Origin: Actinomycetes bacterium
GTDB taxonomy: Bacteria > Actinomycetota > Thermoleophilia > Solirubrobacterales > JACPNS01
DNA length: 64,000 nt
Direction of reading: 5' to 3'
Assembly: GCA_023404495.1 (NCBI GenBank)
Contig: JAEYBE010000048.1
Location: forward strand, 128,243 to 192,242
The translations under genes and the position numbers were made by a program. Positions 26,582 to 35,516 of this stretch are shown here, in pieces. A model generated the notes under the pieces. That model ran no database searches. It was not told where the DNA came from and saw nothing but the letters and a program-made list of their open reading frames with translations. The first letter of the stretch is position 1, and each line of letters begins with the position of its first letter.

Positions 26582-27592
26582 GTGGGTTTGTCCACTGATA
26601 GATTCGGCTTCGTTGTGGGAGAGGACAAGCAGGAAGAGCGGCAGGACAAGGAAGTGCGCGCCAGCGGCAGTCGCGCGTGGCTGTGGATCGCGGTGCCGGT
26701 GGCGGTGTTCGTCGTCCTCGTCGTCCTGATCCTCAACACCGGTCAGCCCAGCGCTTCGGCTTTGATGAAAAACGCTGCTTCAAGCTTCGGCGAAGTCAGG
26801 CGCGGCACCTTCCAGTTTGCGATCACGATCACCCCGCAGGGATCGTCCACCGCATCCCCGTCGGCGATCGAACTCTCGGGCCCATTCGAGCTGGTCCCCG
26901 GAAAACCGCTTCCGCGCGCGAGGATCACCTACACCGTCAGCTCCGGCGGTCGCAGCCAGGAAGTCGTCCTGCTGACGACCGGCGACAAGGCGTACACGGT
27001 GATCAAGGGCCAGGCCTATGAGCTGCCCGCGACAGCTACCAAGCAGCTCAAGGAGGCGACCAAAGACCTCAGCAAGGACGGGGGCGGCACGGGCCTGACC
27101 GGCTTGAAGCTCAACTTCGACAAATGGCTCGTCAACCCGCAGGTCTCCGCCGGCGGCGAGATCGACGGCACGGCGACCTGGCGCACGACCGCCGATGTCA
27201 ACGTCGTCGAGGCGATGAAGGACCTCACCGGATCGCTCGGCACGCTCGGATCGATCACCGGCCAGCAGGTCCCGGCGCTGAAGAAGTCGCAGATCAAAGA
27301 GATCAAGGAGCAGATCAAGGACGCGAAGGTGGTCGTCTATGTCGGTCGCTACGACCGTTTCATCCGCCTGATGGATCTGACGATGACGTTCAAGACCCCG
27401 GAGAGCGCCGCCGCCGAAACCGGCGGTATCACCGGCGGGAAGATGAACATGCGAGTCGGAATCTCCGAGCCCAACCAGCCCGTCGACGTCAAGCCGCCGA
27501 AGAATCCACTGCCCTACAGCGCGCTGCAGTCGCTGGTCAATGGCCAGTCGTCGCAGACCGGGACGGCGCTCGACGACGGGGTGGGCCGGTAA
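26582..27592 (+). CDS. Membrane-anchored LppX/LprG-like protein
   Basis: A 336-residue protein: a cytoplasmic basic N-terminus, one membrane helix at about 36-56 (LWIAVPVAVFVVLVVLIL), then an extracytoplasmic domain with alternating beta strands and a Ser/Thr-rich pattern (SSFGEVRRGTFQFAITITPQ, GPFELVPGKPLPRARITYTV, GDKAYTVIKGQAYELP). This resembles the LppX/LprG-type lipid-binding fold. The similarity is structural impression, not a signature motif. GTG start. It lies 13 bp before a lipoprotein of the same general build, suggesting a pair involved in lipid handling. Confidence 0.62.
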   Translation: MGLSTDRFGFVVGEDKQEERQDKEVRASGSRAWLWIAVPVAVFVVLVVLILNTGQPSASALMKNAASSFGEVRRGTFQFAITITPQGSSTASPSAIELSGPFELVPGKPLPRARITYTVSSGGRSQEVVLLTTGDKAYTVIKGQAYELPATATKQLKEATKDLSKDGGGTGLTGLKLNFDKWLVNPQVSAGGEIDGTATWRTTADVNVVEAMKDLTGSLGTLGSITGQQVPALKKSQIKEIKEQIKDAKVVVYVGRYDRFIRLMDLTMTFKTPESAAAETGGITGGKMNMRVGISEPNQPVDVKPPKNPLPYSALQSLVNGQSSQTGTALDDGVGR

Positions 27593-27605
27593 GCTGCGCC
27601 GCGCT

Positions 27606-28406
27606 ATGAACCGTTTCTCTTTCAAGTCTCTCTTCGTCCTGGCGACGCTCGCCGCAAGCCTCTTCGTGCTGACCGGATGTGGGTCGGACGCGAAGTCCGA
27701 GTCACCTGAGGCGGCGGTCAAAGCCGCGCTCGAGAAGACCTCGACGATCACCAGCGGCAACACTGAGCTCAAGGGTGCGCTCTCGATCGGCAGCCTGCCG
27801 GGGTCGATCGCAATCAGCGGCGGCGGCCCGTTCGACACCAAGGCCGAGGGTGGTCCTGCATTCAAGATCGAGCTCGAGCTGAAGATCGCCGGTTCGCCGC
27901 AGAAGTTCGGCATCGCGGCAGTCGACGGCAAGAACTACCTGCTCGTCGGCGACAAGGCGATCGAGCAGAAAGAGAAGAAGGGCGAGGCGTTCGACTCCGG
28001 CCAGATTGCGGACTTCATCAAGAATCTCGGCAGCTACATCACCAGCGCCGAGAGCAGCGGTGAGAACACCTACACCGCCACCGTTGATGTCAAGCAGCTG
28101 TTCGCCGACAACGCCAAGAAGGACGGGGGCCTGGGCAACCTTTCGATTCCGGGTCTCGGTTCGGCCGACCAGCTGACCAAGTCGCTCGAAGCGGCCGACA
28201 TTTCGATCGAGGTCGACTCTGAGGGCTACGCCGACGTGCTCGACCTCAACCTTCCGATCTCGACCGGCGGCGATCAGGGCGGGCTACGTCTGACGATCGA
28301 CATCGGCGAGATCAACGAGCCCCAGACGATCGAGGCGCCGACCGACGTGGTCTCGGACCCCTCGGAGCTCGGTGCATTGGGCGCGGCGGTAGGCGCAGGC
28401 CAGTAG
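27606..28406 (+). CDS. LppX/LprG-like lipoprotein
   Basis: A 266-residue lipoprotein with signal peptide and lipobox FVLTGC (Cys about 23), then a beta-rich domain like its upstream neighbour (STITSGNTELKGALSIG, GSIAISGGGPFDTKAEGG, GIAAVDGKNYLLVGDKAIE, YADVLDLNLPIS). ATG 27606 gives a proper signal peptide; an earlier in-frame start would overlap the preceding gene. Mycobacterial relatives of this fold carry glycolipids or acylated lipids; the ligand here is unknown. Confidence 0.7.
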   Translation: MNRFSFKSLFVLATLAASLFVLTGCGSDAKSESPEAAVKAALEKTSTITSGNTELKGALSIGSLPGSIAISGGGPFDTKAEGGPAFKIELELKIAGSPQKFGIAAVDGKNYLLVGDKAIEQKEKKGEAFDSGQIADFIKNLGSYITSAESSGENTYTATVDVKQLFADNAKKDGGLGNLSIPGLGSADQLTKSLEAADISIEVDSEGYADVLDLNLPISTGGDQGGLRLTIDIGEINEPQTIEAPTDVVSDPSELGALGAAVGAGQ

Positions 28407-28425
28407 ACGGCTGCCGGCCGCTGCC

Positions 28426-29529
28426 GTGAAGCGTTTTTTCTTCTCGTCGGACGGCTGGCCGTATCTGCTCAGCCCGTTCATCGTCGCTGCGCTTGCGCTG
28501 GAATTCGCGGGCGCGAGCGCCTCGCTGATCTTCGGTTTCGCCGCGATCGCGCTGATTCCGGCGGCAGCAGTGATGGGCCGCGCGACCGAGGAGCTCGCTG
28601 CTCGCTCTGGCCCAGGGATCGGCGGATTGCTCAATGTCACGTTCGGGAACTTCCCGGAACTGATCATCGCGATTTTCGCGCTCAACGCGGGATTGCAGGA
28701 AGTGGTCAAGGCCTCGCTCGTCGGATCGATCATCGGCAACATTCTGCTGGTGATGGGCGCGGCGATGTTCGTCGGCGGGCTCAAGCGCCGCGAGCAGTTC
28801 TTCAACCAGACCGCCGCCGCGGTGCAGTCATCGATGCTGGTGCTGGCGATGGCGGCGCTGATCATGCCGGCGGTCTATGAGCTGATCGACGGGCAGGGGC
28901 TGCCGAACCCGGGAACGGCGATCGTCGAGTACGACTCGTCGGTCGAAATGCTCTCGGCGATCGCGGTGATCTTCTTGCTGGTGAGCTACATCGGCGGGCT
29001 GATCTTCTCACTGGTGACGCATAAGGACCTCTTCAACCAGGGGCACGATGAGGAGATGGCGCACAGCGCCTGGCCGGTCAAGCGATCGGTCGCCGTCCTC
29101 GCCGGCGCGAGCGTGGTGGTCGGCGTGATGAGCGAGATCCTCGTCGGGTCGATTGAAGAAGCCTCAAGCGCGATCGGGCTCTCGGAGTTCTTCGTCGGCG
29201 TCTTTGTGATCGCGATCGTCGGCAACGCCGCGGAGCACTGGGTTGCGGTGCTTGTGGCCTACAAGGACAAGATGGACCTCGCGGTCAACATCGCGATCGG
29301 CTCGGCGGCCCAGGTCGCGCTCTTTGTTGCGCCGGTGCTGGTGCTGCTCTCGTTCGTGATCGGTCCGCACCCGATGCCGCTGGTGTTCAACGGCTTTGAA
29401 CTCGCCGGACTGCTGATCGCACTGATCACTGCCAACCTGATCACGGCCGACGGCAGATCCACGTGGTTTGAGGGTCTCCAGTTGCTTTCGCTGTATGCCG
29501 TGATCGGCGTCGCTTTCTACTTCGCCTGA
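28426..29529 (+). CDS. Calcium/proton (cation) antiporter, CaCA/CAX family
   Basis: A 367-residue protein with about 11 membrane helices. The two alpha-repeat signatures are GLLNVTFGNFPELIIAIFAL (about 66-85) and FVIAIVGNAAEHWVAVLVAY (about 264-283), the paired GNxxE motifs of CAX Ca2+/H+ exchangers. An acidic cytoplasmic segment (NQGHDEEMAH) separates the halves. It probably exports Ca2+ using the proton gradient. GTG start, 20 bp after the lipoprotein gene. Confidence 0.88.
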   Translation: MKRFFFSSDGWPYLLSPFIVAALALEFAGASASLIFGFAAIALIPAAAVMGRATEELAARSGPGIGGLLNVTFGNFPELIIAIFALNAGLQEVVKASLVGSIIGNILLVMGAAMFVGGLKRREQFFNQTAAAVQSSMLVLAMAALIMPAVYELIDGQGLPNPGTAIVEYDSSVEMLSAIAVIFLLVSYIGGLIFSLVTHKDLFNQGHDEEMAHSAWPVKRSVAVLAGASVVVGVMSEILVGSIEEASSAIGLSEFFVGVFVIAIVGNAAEHWVAVLVAYKDKMDLAVNIAIGSAAQVALFVAPVLVLLSFVIGPHPMPLVFNGFELAGLLIALITANLITADGRSTWFEGLQLLSLYAVIGVAFYFA

Positions 29530-29663
29530 CCGCGCAAACGGCATAGGGATGCGGTTTTGCGGCGTCCGCACGGACGTTCGTTCACCTTGGATTTCTCGCT
29601 ACACTGAGCCGAGATTTTCGCCGGCCCCTTTATTTGACCAAGCAACCCAGGAGTCACACGATC

Positions 29664-30827
29664 GTGTCTGTCAATTTCCAGCTTTCCGACGAGCAGAAGC
29701 TCATGCAGGAGACCGCCCGGGATTTCGCCGAGAACGAGATCCGTCCGGTCGCCGAGGAGTACGACCGCGACTCAACCTTCCCGCGCGACGTGATCAACAA
29801 GGCCTGGGAACTCGGCCTGATGAACACTTCGATCGGCGAGGAGTACGGCGGGGCTGGCCTTGACTTCCTGTCGGGTTCGATCATCGAGGAGCAGCTCTCC
29901 TGGGGTTGCAGCGGCATCGCGACCTCGATCTTCACCAACGGCCTTGCTTCGGCGCCGGTCGAGATCGGCGGCTCGGAGGAGACCAAGAAGAAGTACCTCA
30001 CGCAGCTGATCGAAGAGCCCAAGCTGGCCTCCTTCTGCCTGACCGAGCCGGACGCCGGCTCGGACGTCGCGTCGATGAAGACGACGGCGGTCAAGCAGGG
30101 CGACAAGTACGTGATCAACGGCAGCAAGTGCTTCATCACCAACGGCTCGCACGCCGACTGGTACACGGTCTACGCCAAGACCGACCCCGACGCCGGCCAC
30201 CGCGGCATCAGCGCGTTTGTGGTTGAGCGCGACTGGGGCGTGGTCGTCGACAAGAAGGAAGACAAGCTCGGTCAGCGCGCCTCCGACACCGCGATGCTCA
30301 GCTTCAACGACGTCGAGGTACCGGCCGAGAACCTGATCGGCGAGGAGAACGGCGGCTTCAAGCTCGCGATGAAGACGCTCGACCGCACGCGACCGGGCGT
30401 TGCCGCGATGGCGACCGGCATCCAGCAGGCGGCGCTTGAGGCGGCGGTCGATTACGCGCGCGAGCGCATTCAGTTCGGCGTGCCGATCGCGATGCACCAG
30501 GCGATCCAGTTCATGATCGCCGACATGGCGACCCGCGTCGAGGCTTCGCGCTTGCTCTACCAGAAGAGCGCCTGGCTGCTCGACAACGGCCTGCGCAACT
30601 CGCTGGTCGCTTCACACGCCAAGCGCTTCGCCTCTGACTCGGCGATGGAGACCGCGGTCGACGCCGTCCAGGTCTTCGGCGGCTACGGCTTCATCAAGGA
30701 CTACCCGGTAGAGAAGTTCATGCGCGACGCCAAGATCATGCAGCTTTACGAAGGCACGAGCCAGATCCAGCGCCTCGTGATCGCGAAGGAAGTCCTCTCG
30801 CCCTCGCGCGACACCGTCGCCGTCTAG
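29664..30827 (+). CDS. Acyl-CoA dehydrogenase
   Basis: A 387-residue FAD flavoprotein of beta-oxidation that introduces a trans-2 double bond into acyl-CoA. Motifs: FQLSDEQKLMQETARDFAEN, LTEPDAGSDVASMKTTAV, GSKCFITNGSHADWYTVYAK, FGGYGFIKDYPVEKFMRDAK, YEGTSQIQRLVIAKEVL with the catalytic-type Glu. GTG 29664 is chosen over an upstream ATG because CAGGAG lies about 10 nt before it. TACACT at 29600-29605 with TTCGTT 17 bp upstream may be its promoter. It is closely related to the second acyl-CoA dehydrogenase at 32308. Confidence 0.92.
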   Translation: MSVNFQLSDEQKLMQETARDFAENEIRPVAEEYDRDSTFPRDVINKAWELGLMNTSIGEEYGGAGLDFLSGSIIEEQLSWGCSGIATSIFTNGLASAPVEIGGSEETKKKYLTQLIEEPKLASFCLTEPDAGSDVASMKTTAVKQGDKYVINGSKCFITNGSHADWYTVYAKTDPDAGHRGISAFVVERDWGVVVDKKEDKLGQRASDTAMLSFNDVEVPAENLIGEENGGFKLAMKTLDRTRPGVAAMATGIQQAALEAAVDYARERIQFGVPIAMHQAIQFMIADMATRVEASRLLYQKSAWLLDNGLRNSLVASHAKRFASDSAMETAVDAVQVFGGYGFIKDYPVEKFMRDAKIMQLYEGTSQIQRLVIAKEVLSPSRDTVAV

Positions 30828-30878
30828 CGGCCCAGCGCCAGCGCGAGAAAGCGCACAACCAAGCCCGCCAATTGCCAA

Positions 30879-30902
30879 TCCTCCGCCCGATCGGGCGGAG
30901 GA
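30879..30902. terminator. Perfect 24-bp palindrome after the acyl-CoA dehydrogenase gene
   Basis: TCCTCCGCCCGA followed directly by its reverse complement, then AAAAGGCTTTTT. Placed 52 bp after the stop codon, it fits a rho-independent terminator on the + strand. The same 22-bp core occurs in the palindrome at 33503-33538. Confidence 0.65.
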
Positions 30903-31107
30903 AAAGGCTTTTTGCTGCCGCGGCACGTTCTATCAGCCGCTGGCCGTGGAGTGAGATTGGCTTGGGCGCGCGGGATCTACTCCACGGAGTATCCCCCCAG
31001 GGAGACTTCGCGGCTCTTGACTCGACCCCGCATCGCCAACACGCCTGCGCCTCCATGCTCGCGCATCCTCTGTGCCGTCTCGGACGCGGCCGCCTACTCT
31101 CGCTCCA

Positions 31108-31692
31108 ATGCCTGCCGTTCAATTCATCTACGACCTCGGCTCGCCGTACGCCTATCTCGCCGCCGATCGGATTGACGAGCAGTTCGACACTTCGATCGAT
31201 GTCGAGTGGGTGCCGGTGTTGCTGGGCGGGATATTCAAGGAGACCGGCCGATCGTCTTGGGCCGAGACGCCAAAACGCGCCGATGGGATCGCTGAGATCG
31301 CGCAGCGCGCGGCTGCCTATGGGATGCCGGCCTTCAAGTATCCAGAGCCGTGGCCGAACAACGGCCTCACCGTGATGCGCGTCGCCACCTGGGCGCAGTC
31401 GGTCGGCGCCGGTCGCCGCTTCGCGCGCGCGGCGTTCGAGGTCCAGTTCAACGACGGCCTCCCGCTGAGCGAACCCGAGAACATCGAGCTGGCCGCCCAC
31501 CGCGCCGGACTCGACCCACAATTTGCGCTCGAGTCGGCCGGCGATCCCGCGGTCAAGCAGGCACTGATCGACAACACCAAGGCCGCGCTTCAAGCAGGCG
31601 CGATCGGCGTACCGACGATCGTCGTCGGCGACCAGGCCTTCTTCGGCGACGATCGCCTGCATGAGGCGGTCGCGGCCGCCGAAAACGCTTAA
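31108..31692 (+). CDS. DsbA-like oxidoreductase/HCCA isomerase family protein
   Basis: A 194-residue protein of the kappa-GST/2-hydroxychromene-2-carboxylate isomerase family: FIYDLGSPYAYLAADRIDEQ at the N-terminus (Ser instead of a CxxC, as in HCCA isomerases), RVATWAQSVGAGRRFARAAF, and GAIGVPTIVVGDQAFFGDDR with the cis-Pro loop. It may act on a glutathione-like thiol conjugate or an aromatic catabolite. ATG 31108 is chosen over an upstream ATG because TACTCT lies 7 nt before it (leaderless pattern) and the domain begins at once. Confidence 0.82.
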   Translation: MPAVQFIYDLGSPYAYLAADRIDEQFDTSIDVEWVPVLLGGIFKETGRSSWAETPKRADGIAEIAQRAAAYGMPAFKYPEPWPNNGLTVMRVATWAQSVGAGRRFARAAFEVQFNDGLPLSEPENIELAAHRAGLDPQFALESAGDPAVKQALIDNTKAALQAGAIGVPTIVVGDQAFFGDDRLHEAVAAAENA

Positions 31693-31716
31693 TCGCCCCG
31701 CGCGTATCCTCCCTGC

Positions 31717-32214
31717 GTGGCCGCCAAGCCAACAAAGGGCGCACCCAAGGGTGCCGTCGCGAAGGCCGCCGGTGCCGCCGCAGAGCAATACCTGCGTGAG
31801 CAACGCGAGGCGGCCGCCGGCCCCGAAGTACCCGCGACCACCCGCAAGCGCGCCGCCAGCGACCCGTTGGCCGGTGAATTCAGGAAGCAACTCCTCCCGT
31901 TGCTGGTGCTGCATTTCGCCCAGAAGGAGCCGATCTACGGCAATCTGCTGATCGATCGCATCACCACGCTCACGGGCGGTGTTCTGAGCATCAACCCGAA
32001 CACGATGTACCCGCTGCTCCGGGACTTTGAGGCCCGAGGTCTGATCGAGGGTCAATGGGAGCATCCAGAGCGCCGCAGCCGCCGTTTCTACACCCTCACG
32101 GCGGCCGGAGAGCAAGAGCTTCAGACCCTGCTCCCCGGAGCTCAGGAGGCGCTGGAGGCGCTCGATGCGACAATCGCGAAAATTAGGGACGAACTCAGCT
32201 CTTCGAGCGAATAA
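31717..32214 (+). CDS. PadR-family transcriptional regulator
   Basis: A 165-residue protein. An Ala/Lys-rich N-terminal extension of about 50 residues precedes a winged helix: LLPLLVLHFAQKEPIYGNLL, INPNTMYPLLRDFEARGLIE, RRSRRFYTLTAAGEQEL. A short C-terminal helix (LEALDATIAKIRDEL) should mediate dimerisation. GTG start with TATCCT 6 nt upstream, so leaderless. It sits between the HCCA-isomerase-like gene and an acyl-CoA dehydrogenase, which may be its targets. Confidence 0.88.
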   Translation: MAAKPTKGAPKGAVAKAAGAAAEQYLREQREAAAGPEVPATTRKRAASDPLAGEFRKQLLPLLVLHFAQKEPIYGNLLIDRITTLTGGVLSINPNTMYPLLRDFEARGLIEGQWEHPERRSRRFYTLTAAGEQELQTLLPGAQEALEALDATIAKIRDELSSSSE

Positions 32215-32307
32215 TCTCTTTCGTATTCGGAACCCATTGCGCACTGACGCGCGTGCCGCCTCTCCCCAGGATCGCGGCAAGTACCACCTTTGAAAGGCAC
32301 CTGACTC

Positions 32308-33474
32308 ATGTCCGTGACTGTTTCGGCCGGTTCTAGGCCGTTGTTTGAAGACGTCCACGACGATTACCGCGAGAGCTTTCGCCGCTTCCTCGAGGCTGAG
32401 GTCGTCCCGCACCACGAGGAGTGGTCCGAGAAGCACCTCGTAGACCGCGAACTCTTCACCAAGGCCGGCGAGCACGGCTTCCTCGCCCCGGGCGTCGATG
32501 AGGAGTACGGCGGATTCGGCGTGACCGACTGGCGCTTCAACGCGGTGCTGGCCGAAGAGGCCGCATACGCCGGTGTCGGCGCATCGTGGATGGGCCCGAT
32601 GGTTCACACCGACCTCGGCTTTCCCTACATCCGCGCCGCGGCCAACGACGAGCAGAAGGCGCGCTGGTACCCGGGCATCGCTTCGGGCGAGATGATCCTC
32701 GCGCTGGCGATGACCGAGCCGGGCACCGGCTCTGACCTCTCTGCTATCGCCACCCGCGCCGTGAAGGACGGCGACGAGTACGTCATCAACGGCGCGAAGA
32801 CCTTCATCTCCAACGGCATCAACGCCGACGCGGTCGTGACGGCGGTGCGCACCGGCGATGACCCCCACCAGGGCCTCTCGATGATCGTGATCGAGCGTGG
32901 CATGGAGGGATTTGAGCGCGGCAACCAGATCCTCAAGCGTGGCCAGCACGCCAACGACACGGCCGAGCTCTACTTCAAGGACTGCCGCGTCCCGGCCGCC
33001 AACCTGCTCGGCGAAGAGGGCACCGGTTTTGCCCAGCTGATGGCACACCTGATCCCCGAGCGCCTTGGCCTTGCCGTCTCGTCGCTGGCCGGCGCCGAAG
33101 CGGCGCTCGAGCTCACGCTCGAGTACGTCAAGGAGCGCAAGGCCTTCGGTCGCCCGATCGGCACCTTTCAGAACTCGCGCTTCGTGCTCGCCGAGCTTCA
33201 GACGAAGGTCACGATCACGCGCACCTGGCTCGACACGGTCGTCCAGAAGTTCGTCGATGGCACCTGCACCGTGCAGGAGGCCGCGATGGCCAAGTACTGG
33301 GTCACCGACCTTGGCTCAGAAGTCGCTGACGCCTGCGTCCAGCTCTTCGGCGGCTACGGCTACACGACCGAGTACAAGATCAGCGAGTTCTGGGTCGACG
33401 CGCGCGTCAACCGGATCTACGCCGGCACCAACGAGATCATGAAGGAGCTGGTCGGCCGTTCGATGGGCCTCTAG
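32308..33474 (+). CDS. Acyl-CoA dehydrogenase
   Basis: A 388-residue acyl-CoA dehydrogenase: FRRFLEAEVVPHHEEWSEKH, LAMTEPGTGSDLSAIATRAV, GAKTFISNGINADAVVTAVR, LFGGYGYTTEYKISEFWVDA, YAGTNEIMKELVGRSMGL (terminal catalytic-type Glu region). It lies 90 bp upstream of the fused hydroxyacyl-CoA dehydrogenase/enoyl-CoA hydratase gene, giving three consecutive beta-oxidation steps on one strand. A perfect palindrome follows the stop. The chain-length range cannot be read from the sequence. Confidence 0.92.
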   Translation: MSVTVSAGSRPLFEDVHDDYRESFRRFLEAEVVPHHEEWSEKHLVDRELFTKAGEHGFLAPGVDEEYGGFGVTDWRFNAVLAEEAAYAGVGASWMGPMVHTDLGFPYIRAAANDEQKARWYPGIASGEMILALAMTEPGTGSDLSAIATRAVKDGDEYVINGAKTFISNGINADAVVTAVRTGDDPHQGLSMIVIERGMEGFERGNQILKRGQHANDTAELYFKDCRVPAANLLGEEGTGFAQLMAHLIPERLGLAVSSLAGAEAALELTLEYVKERKAFGRPIGTFQNSRFVLAELQTKVTITRTWLDTVVQKFVDGTCTVQEAAMAKYWVTDLGSEVADACVQLFGGYGYTTEYKISEFWVDARVNRIYAGTNEIMKELVGRSMGL

Positions 33475-33502
33475 CCCGCTTCGCGCAGACAGGCCGTTCG
33501 TT

Positions 33503-33538
33503 TGCCAAACCTCCGCCCGATCGGGCGGAGGTTTGGCA
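33503..33538. terminator. Perfect 36-bp palindrome after the second acyl-CoA dehydrogenase gene
   Basis: TGCCAAACCTCCGCCCGA followed directly by its reverse complement. It begins 28 bp after the stop and ends 11 bp before the probable -10 box (TACTCT, 33550-33555) of the next gene, so it probably insulates the two. The central 22 bp match the palindrome at 30879-30902. Confidence 0.65.
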
Positions 33539-33563
33539 TTTAAAGGGCCTACTCTTCGGCGCC

Positions 33564-35516
33564 ATGAAAGTGACTAGAGCAGCTGTTGTCGGCGCGGGCA
33601 CTATGGGCGGGGAGATCGCCTTCTGTGTAGCCACCGCCGGTATCCCCGTCGTCCTCAAGGACGTAGACCAGAAGTTCATCGATCTTGGCCTCGAGAAGGC
33701 CGGCTCATTGCTCGACCGGCAGGTCGAGAAGGGCCGCATGGACGCAGCCGGCAAGCAGGCTGTGTTGGACCTGATCGAGCCTGCGCTCGACTACTCGGCC
33801 TTCGGCGATGTCGACTTCGTGATCGAGGCGGTGCCGGAGAAGATGGCGATCAAGCAGGCCGTATTCGCCGAGCTCGACGCAGCAACACCCGGTCACGCGA
33901 TCCTCGCCTCCAACACGAGCGCGCTGAGCATCGACGAGATCGGCGCCGCCACGACCCGCCCGGACAAGGTCGTCGGCTTCCACTTCTTCTACCCGGCATC
34001 GTTCTCAAAGCTGGTTGAGGTGATCGAGGGCGAGCTGACCTCCCCGGAGACGAGCACCGCGGCCTACAACTTCGCGCAGGCGATCAAGAAATCGCCAATC
34101 ACCTGCGCCGACGCGCCGGGCTTTGTCGTCAACCGCGTGCTCACCGCCTCGCTCGGTGAGATGTTCCGTGCGGCCGACGAGCACGACCTCTCGCCGGCGC
34201 ATATCGACGCGGCGGTCGTGAGCCTGAAGACCGCCCCAGTTGGACCGGCGACGTTGGTCGACACGCTCGGCCTGGACACCGTGCTGCACGTGATGGAGCA
34301 CCTGAACGCCGAACTCGGCGACAGCTTCTACGTCGCGCCGAAGATCAAGGAACTCGTCGCCCAGGGCAGGCTTGGCGCCAAGACCGGCAGCGGCTTCTAT
34401 GAGCCGGCCGGCAACCCGGGTGAGCTCCCTGAGATCGACCAGGGTGTAGCCGGCGAGCTTGCACTGCGCAGCGGCTTGCGCGCGCTGGTCGAAGCGGTGC
34501 TGATCGTCGAAGAAAGTGTCGGCAACGCCCGCGAGGTCGACCTCGGAATGATGATGGGCGCCGGGATCGTGCCAGGACCGCTGGCCCAGGCCGACGCGAT
34601 GGGGCTCGACAACGCACTGATGGCGCTCGAGAGCGCCCAGTCACAATGGGGGGACGGCTTCAAGCCACCGACGCTGCTGCGCCGCCTGGTTGCGCAGGGT
34701 CGCACGGGCAAGGCTTCCGGGCAGGGCTTCTTCGCCTACCCGCAGGTCGAGTTCCCCGAGGACGGCGGCGTCGCGCTGGAGAAGCGGGGGAGTGTCGCGA
34801 TCGCCTGGCTGAAGGTCAAGCCGGTCAATCCCGTCGGTGAGACGCTGCTGACCGGCCTGAAGGCCGCGCACGACGCGGCAGAAGCCGACCCGCAGATCAA
34901 GTCGTTGGTGATCGCCAGCGCCAACAACGCGATCTTCTCCGCCGGGGCGGACCTCAAGGCATTCGCAGCGATCGATGACGTCGGCGCTGTGTTGGACCAG
35001 ACCAACGAGGTTTTCCGCGCGCTTGGAACGGGTCGAGTGACCACGATCGCCGCGGTCAACGGCATGGCGCTGGGCGGCGGCTGCGAGCTGGCTCTGAGCG
35101 CCAACGTGCGTCTCGCCGGCGAGTCGGCGAGCTTCGGCCTGCCTGAGGTGACGCTCGGGATCCTTCCCGGCTTTGGCGGCACGCAGCGCCTGCCGCGGCT
35201 CGTCGGACCGGCGCTGGCCTTCGAGATGATCTCCAGCGGCGAGCAGATCAGCGCCTGGCGCGCGCTCGAAGCCGGACTGGTGAGCGATGTGCTGCCAGAC
35301 CATGAGCTCTTCGACGCCGCGATCGCGCTGGCCGAACAACTCGCCGGACAGGCGCAGGGTGCGATCGGGCTGATCAAGGGTGTGCTCGACGATCCGACGT
35401 TGATGGACGGGATCGCACGCGAGCGCGCGGCGTTCATCGAGGCCTTCAATTCCGTGGACGGCAAAGAAGGCGTCTCGGCGTTCCTCGCCAAGCGGCCACC
35501 CAGATTCACGCAGTGA
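33564..35516 (+). CDS. Fused 3-hydroxyacyl-CoA dehydrogenase/enoyl-CoA hydratase
   Basis: A 650-residue bifunctional beta-oxidation enzyme. Order: NAD-binding Rossmann domain (about 4-185: AAVVGAGTMGGEIAFCVATA; IASNTSALSIDEIGA; VGFHFFYP), two 3HCDH C-terminal domains (about 187-285 and 300-390; GFVVNRVL, AKTGSGFYE, GKASGQGFFAYP), then a crotonase domain (about 400-648: SAGADLKAFAAI oxyanion-hole segment; GMALGGGCELALSANVRLAG; EVTLGILPGFGGTQRLPRLV with catalytic Glu). This reverses the E. coli FadB order and resembles archaeal crotonyl-CoA hydratase/3-hydroxybutyryl-CoA dehydrogenase fusions of similar size. Leaderless pattern: TACTCT 8 nt before ATG. Confidence 0.9.
   Translation: MKVTRAAVVGAGTMGGEIAFCVATAGIPVVLKDVDQKFIDLGLEKAGSLLDRQVEKGRMDAAGKQAVLDLIEPALDYSAFGDVDFVIEAVPEKMAIKQAVFAELDAATPGHAILASNTSALSIDEIGAATTRPDKVVGFHFFYPASFSKLVEVIEGELTSPETSTAAYNFAQAIKKSPITCADAPGFVVNRVLTASLGEMFRAADEHDLSPAHIDAAVVSLKTAPVGPATLVDTLGLDTVLHVMEHLNAELGDSFYVAPKIKELVAQGRLGAKTGSGFYEPAGNPGELPEIDQGVAGELALRSGLRALVEAVLIVEESVGNAREVDLGMMMGAGIVPGPLAQADAMGLDNALMALESAQSQWGDGFKPPTLLRRLVAQGRTGKASGQGFFAYPQVEFPEDGGVALEKRGSVAIAWLKVKPVNPVGETLLTGLKAAHDAAEADPQIKSLVIASANNAIFSAGADLKAFAAIDDVGAVLDQTNEVFRALGTGRVTTIAAVNGMALGGGCELALSANVRLAGESASFGLPEVTLGILPGFGGTQRLPRLVGPALAFEMISSGEQISAWRALEAGLVSDVLPDHELFDAAIALAEQLAGQAQGAIGLIKGVLDDPTLMDGIARERAAFIEAFNSVDGKEGVSAFLAKRPPRFTQ

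Noticed and set aside
30736..33048. 770-codon open frame on the minus strand
   Set aside because: It runs antisense through two clear acyl-CoA dehydrogenase genes, the HCCA-isomerase and the PadR gene. It is Arg/Gly/Leu-rich with no domain, as expected for an antisense frame in GC-rich DNA.
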